From Kordiimonadaceae bacterium (GTDB lineage Bacteria > Pseudomonadota > Alphaproteobacteria > Sphingomonadales > Emcibacteraceae), in NCBI GenBank assembly GCA_018699075.1, contig JABIPV010000260.1:1-5607 (forward strand): a DNA stretch of 5,607 nt, written 5' to 3'. A model generated the notes under the pieces. The model made no database searches, had not been told where the DNA came from, and worked only from the letters and a program-made list of their open reading frames with translations. The position numbers and the translations under genes are program-made. Shown here piece after piece: positions 5,469 to 5,607 of this stretch. Numbering within the stretch: the stretch's first letter is position 1; each line of letters opens with the position of its first letter.

Positions 5469-5494
5469 TGATACGCCCCTAGATTTGTAGACAC
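5469..5494 (+). repeat. Probable left terminal inverted repeat of the IS
   Basis: It begins with TGATACGCCCC and ends with GTAGACAC. From memory it resembles the left end of IS3 itself, which also starts TGAT and ends GTGGACAC over the same length. The TG start is typical of the family. The exact inner limit cannot be fixed without the right end. Confidence 0.55.
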
Positions 5495-5500
5495 TTTACT

Positions 5501-5509
5501 TGTTATAAA
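5501..5509 (+). promoter_or_regulatory. Extended -10 promoter element of the transposase
   Basis: TGTTATAAA matches the extended -10 form TGnTATAAT at all but the last base. No well-spaced -35 is visible, which is tolerated with an extended -10. AAGGAG (5518-5523) follows, 10 nt before the OrfA ATG. Confidence 0.35.
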
Positions 5510-5533
5510 ATGGAAGCAAGGAGTTAAGGTATT

Positions 5534-5607
5534 ATGTCTACAGGAATACGATACACAGAAGAGTTTAAACGCGACGCGGTCGCACAAGTCACGGACCGTG
5601 GTTACAG
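5534..5607 (+). CDS. IS3-family transposase OrfA, N-terminal fragment
   Basis: Twenty-four codons are visible before the window ends. They begin MSTGIRYTEEFKRDAVAQVT, the characteristic opening of the HTH_Tnp_1 (transposase_8) helix-turn-helix domain that binds the IS terminal repeats. In this family OrfA (about 90-110 residues) is followed by OrfB, usually expressed as an OrfAB fusion by -1 frameshifting; that part is not visible. The start is supported by AAGGAG at 5518-5523 (10 nt spacing). The codons GCGACGCGGTCGC are richer in G+C than the host genes nearby, consistent with a mobile origin. Confidence 0.88.
   Translation, partial: MSTGIRYTEEFKRDAVAQVTDRGY

Larger units (their letters stand above)
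5469..5607 (+). mobile_element. Left end of an IS3-family insertion sequence (partial)
   Basis: The composition changes from extremely AT-rich to balanced at a TGATACGCCCC boundary, followed by a terminal-repeat-like stretch ending in TAGACAC, an extended -10 promoter, a strong ribosome site and an IS3-type OrfA start. This is the standard 5' architecture of an IS3-family element. The remainder (OrfB with its DDE domain, the right terminal repeat and the target duplication) is beyond the window, so intactness is unknown. The adjacent AAT or AAAT (ending at 5468) would be one copy of the 3-4 bp target duplication. Confidence 0.75.

Noticed and set aside
5421..5471. Alternative frame MVKLGIKNGQ starting at ATG 5421
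   Set aside because: It has no convincing ribosome site, unlike the ATG at 5443, and it stops at the first TGA of the IS end.
5393..5587. - strand open frame of 64 codons crossing the IS end
   Set aside because: It spans the non-coding stretch, the IS terminal repeat and the start of OrfA in antisense; no ribosome site and an implausible composition.
1..5607. CRISPR array, tRNA, rRNA, toxin-antitoxin or defence genes
   Set aside because: No regularly spaced repeats, tRNA-like cloverleaf or recognisable defence domains were found on either strand.

Overview
The window looks like compact chromosomal DNA from an AT-rich alphaproteobacterium. The strongest taxonomic pointers are a DUF3126-type small protein, a GST-fold protein with the C-terminal tail typical of FzlA (the FtsZ-binding division factor), and the fzlA-queG pairing. 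All three are alphaproteobacterial traits from family knowledge. Base composition is AT-rich by eye and becomes extreme between genes. I do not assign a genus.

Layout, left to right: the C-terminal end of an unidentified + strand gene (1-120); a YeeZ-like NAD(P)-binding SDR/epimerase on the - strand (103-927); a divergent secreted TPR protein (1015-1815, +); a two-gene - strand operon fzlA-queG (3617 down to 1816); a short cation diffusion facilitator-like transporter (3731-4348, +); and a translationally coupled - strand pair (5170 down to 4350) encoding a secreted helical protein of unknown function followed by a DUF3126 protein. Then comes about 300 bp of very AT-rich non-coding DNA. The window closes with the left end of an IS3-family insertion sequence (from about 5469) and the first 24 codons of its OrfA transposase.

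The genes do not form one pathway. QueG performs the last step of queuosine tRNA modification, FzlA-like proteins act at the division ring, the SDR and TPR proteins are conserved but poorly characterised, and the CDF-like protein probably moves divalent metal. Packing is very tight: the three tail-to-tail junctions overlap by 18 bp, abut exactly, or are separated by 1 bp. That leaves no room for ordinary intergenic terminators.

I do not see a defence system, CRISPR array, tRNA or rRNA. The parts most worth a second look are the overlapping divergent promoters at 949-999, the altered metal-site residues of the transporter, the uncharacterised secreted/DUF3126 pair, and the IS insertion point. 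At that point the element seems to cut a short reading frame that has its own ribosome binding site, promoter-like hexamers and operator-like inverted repeat.
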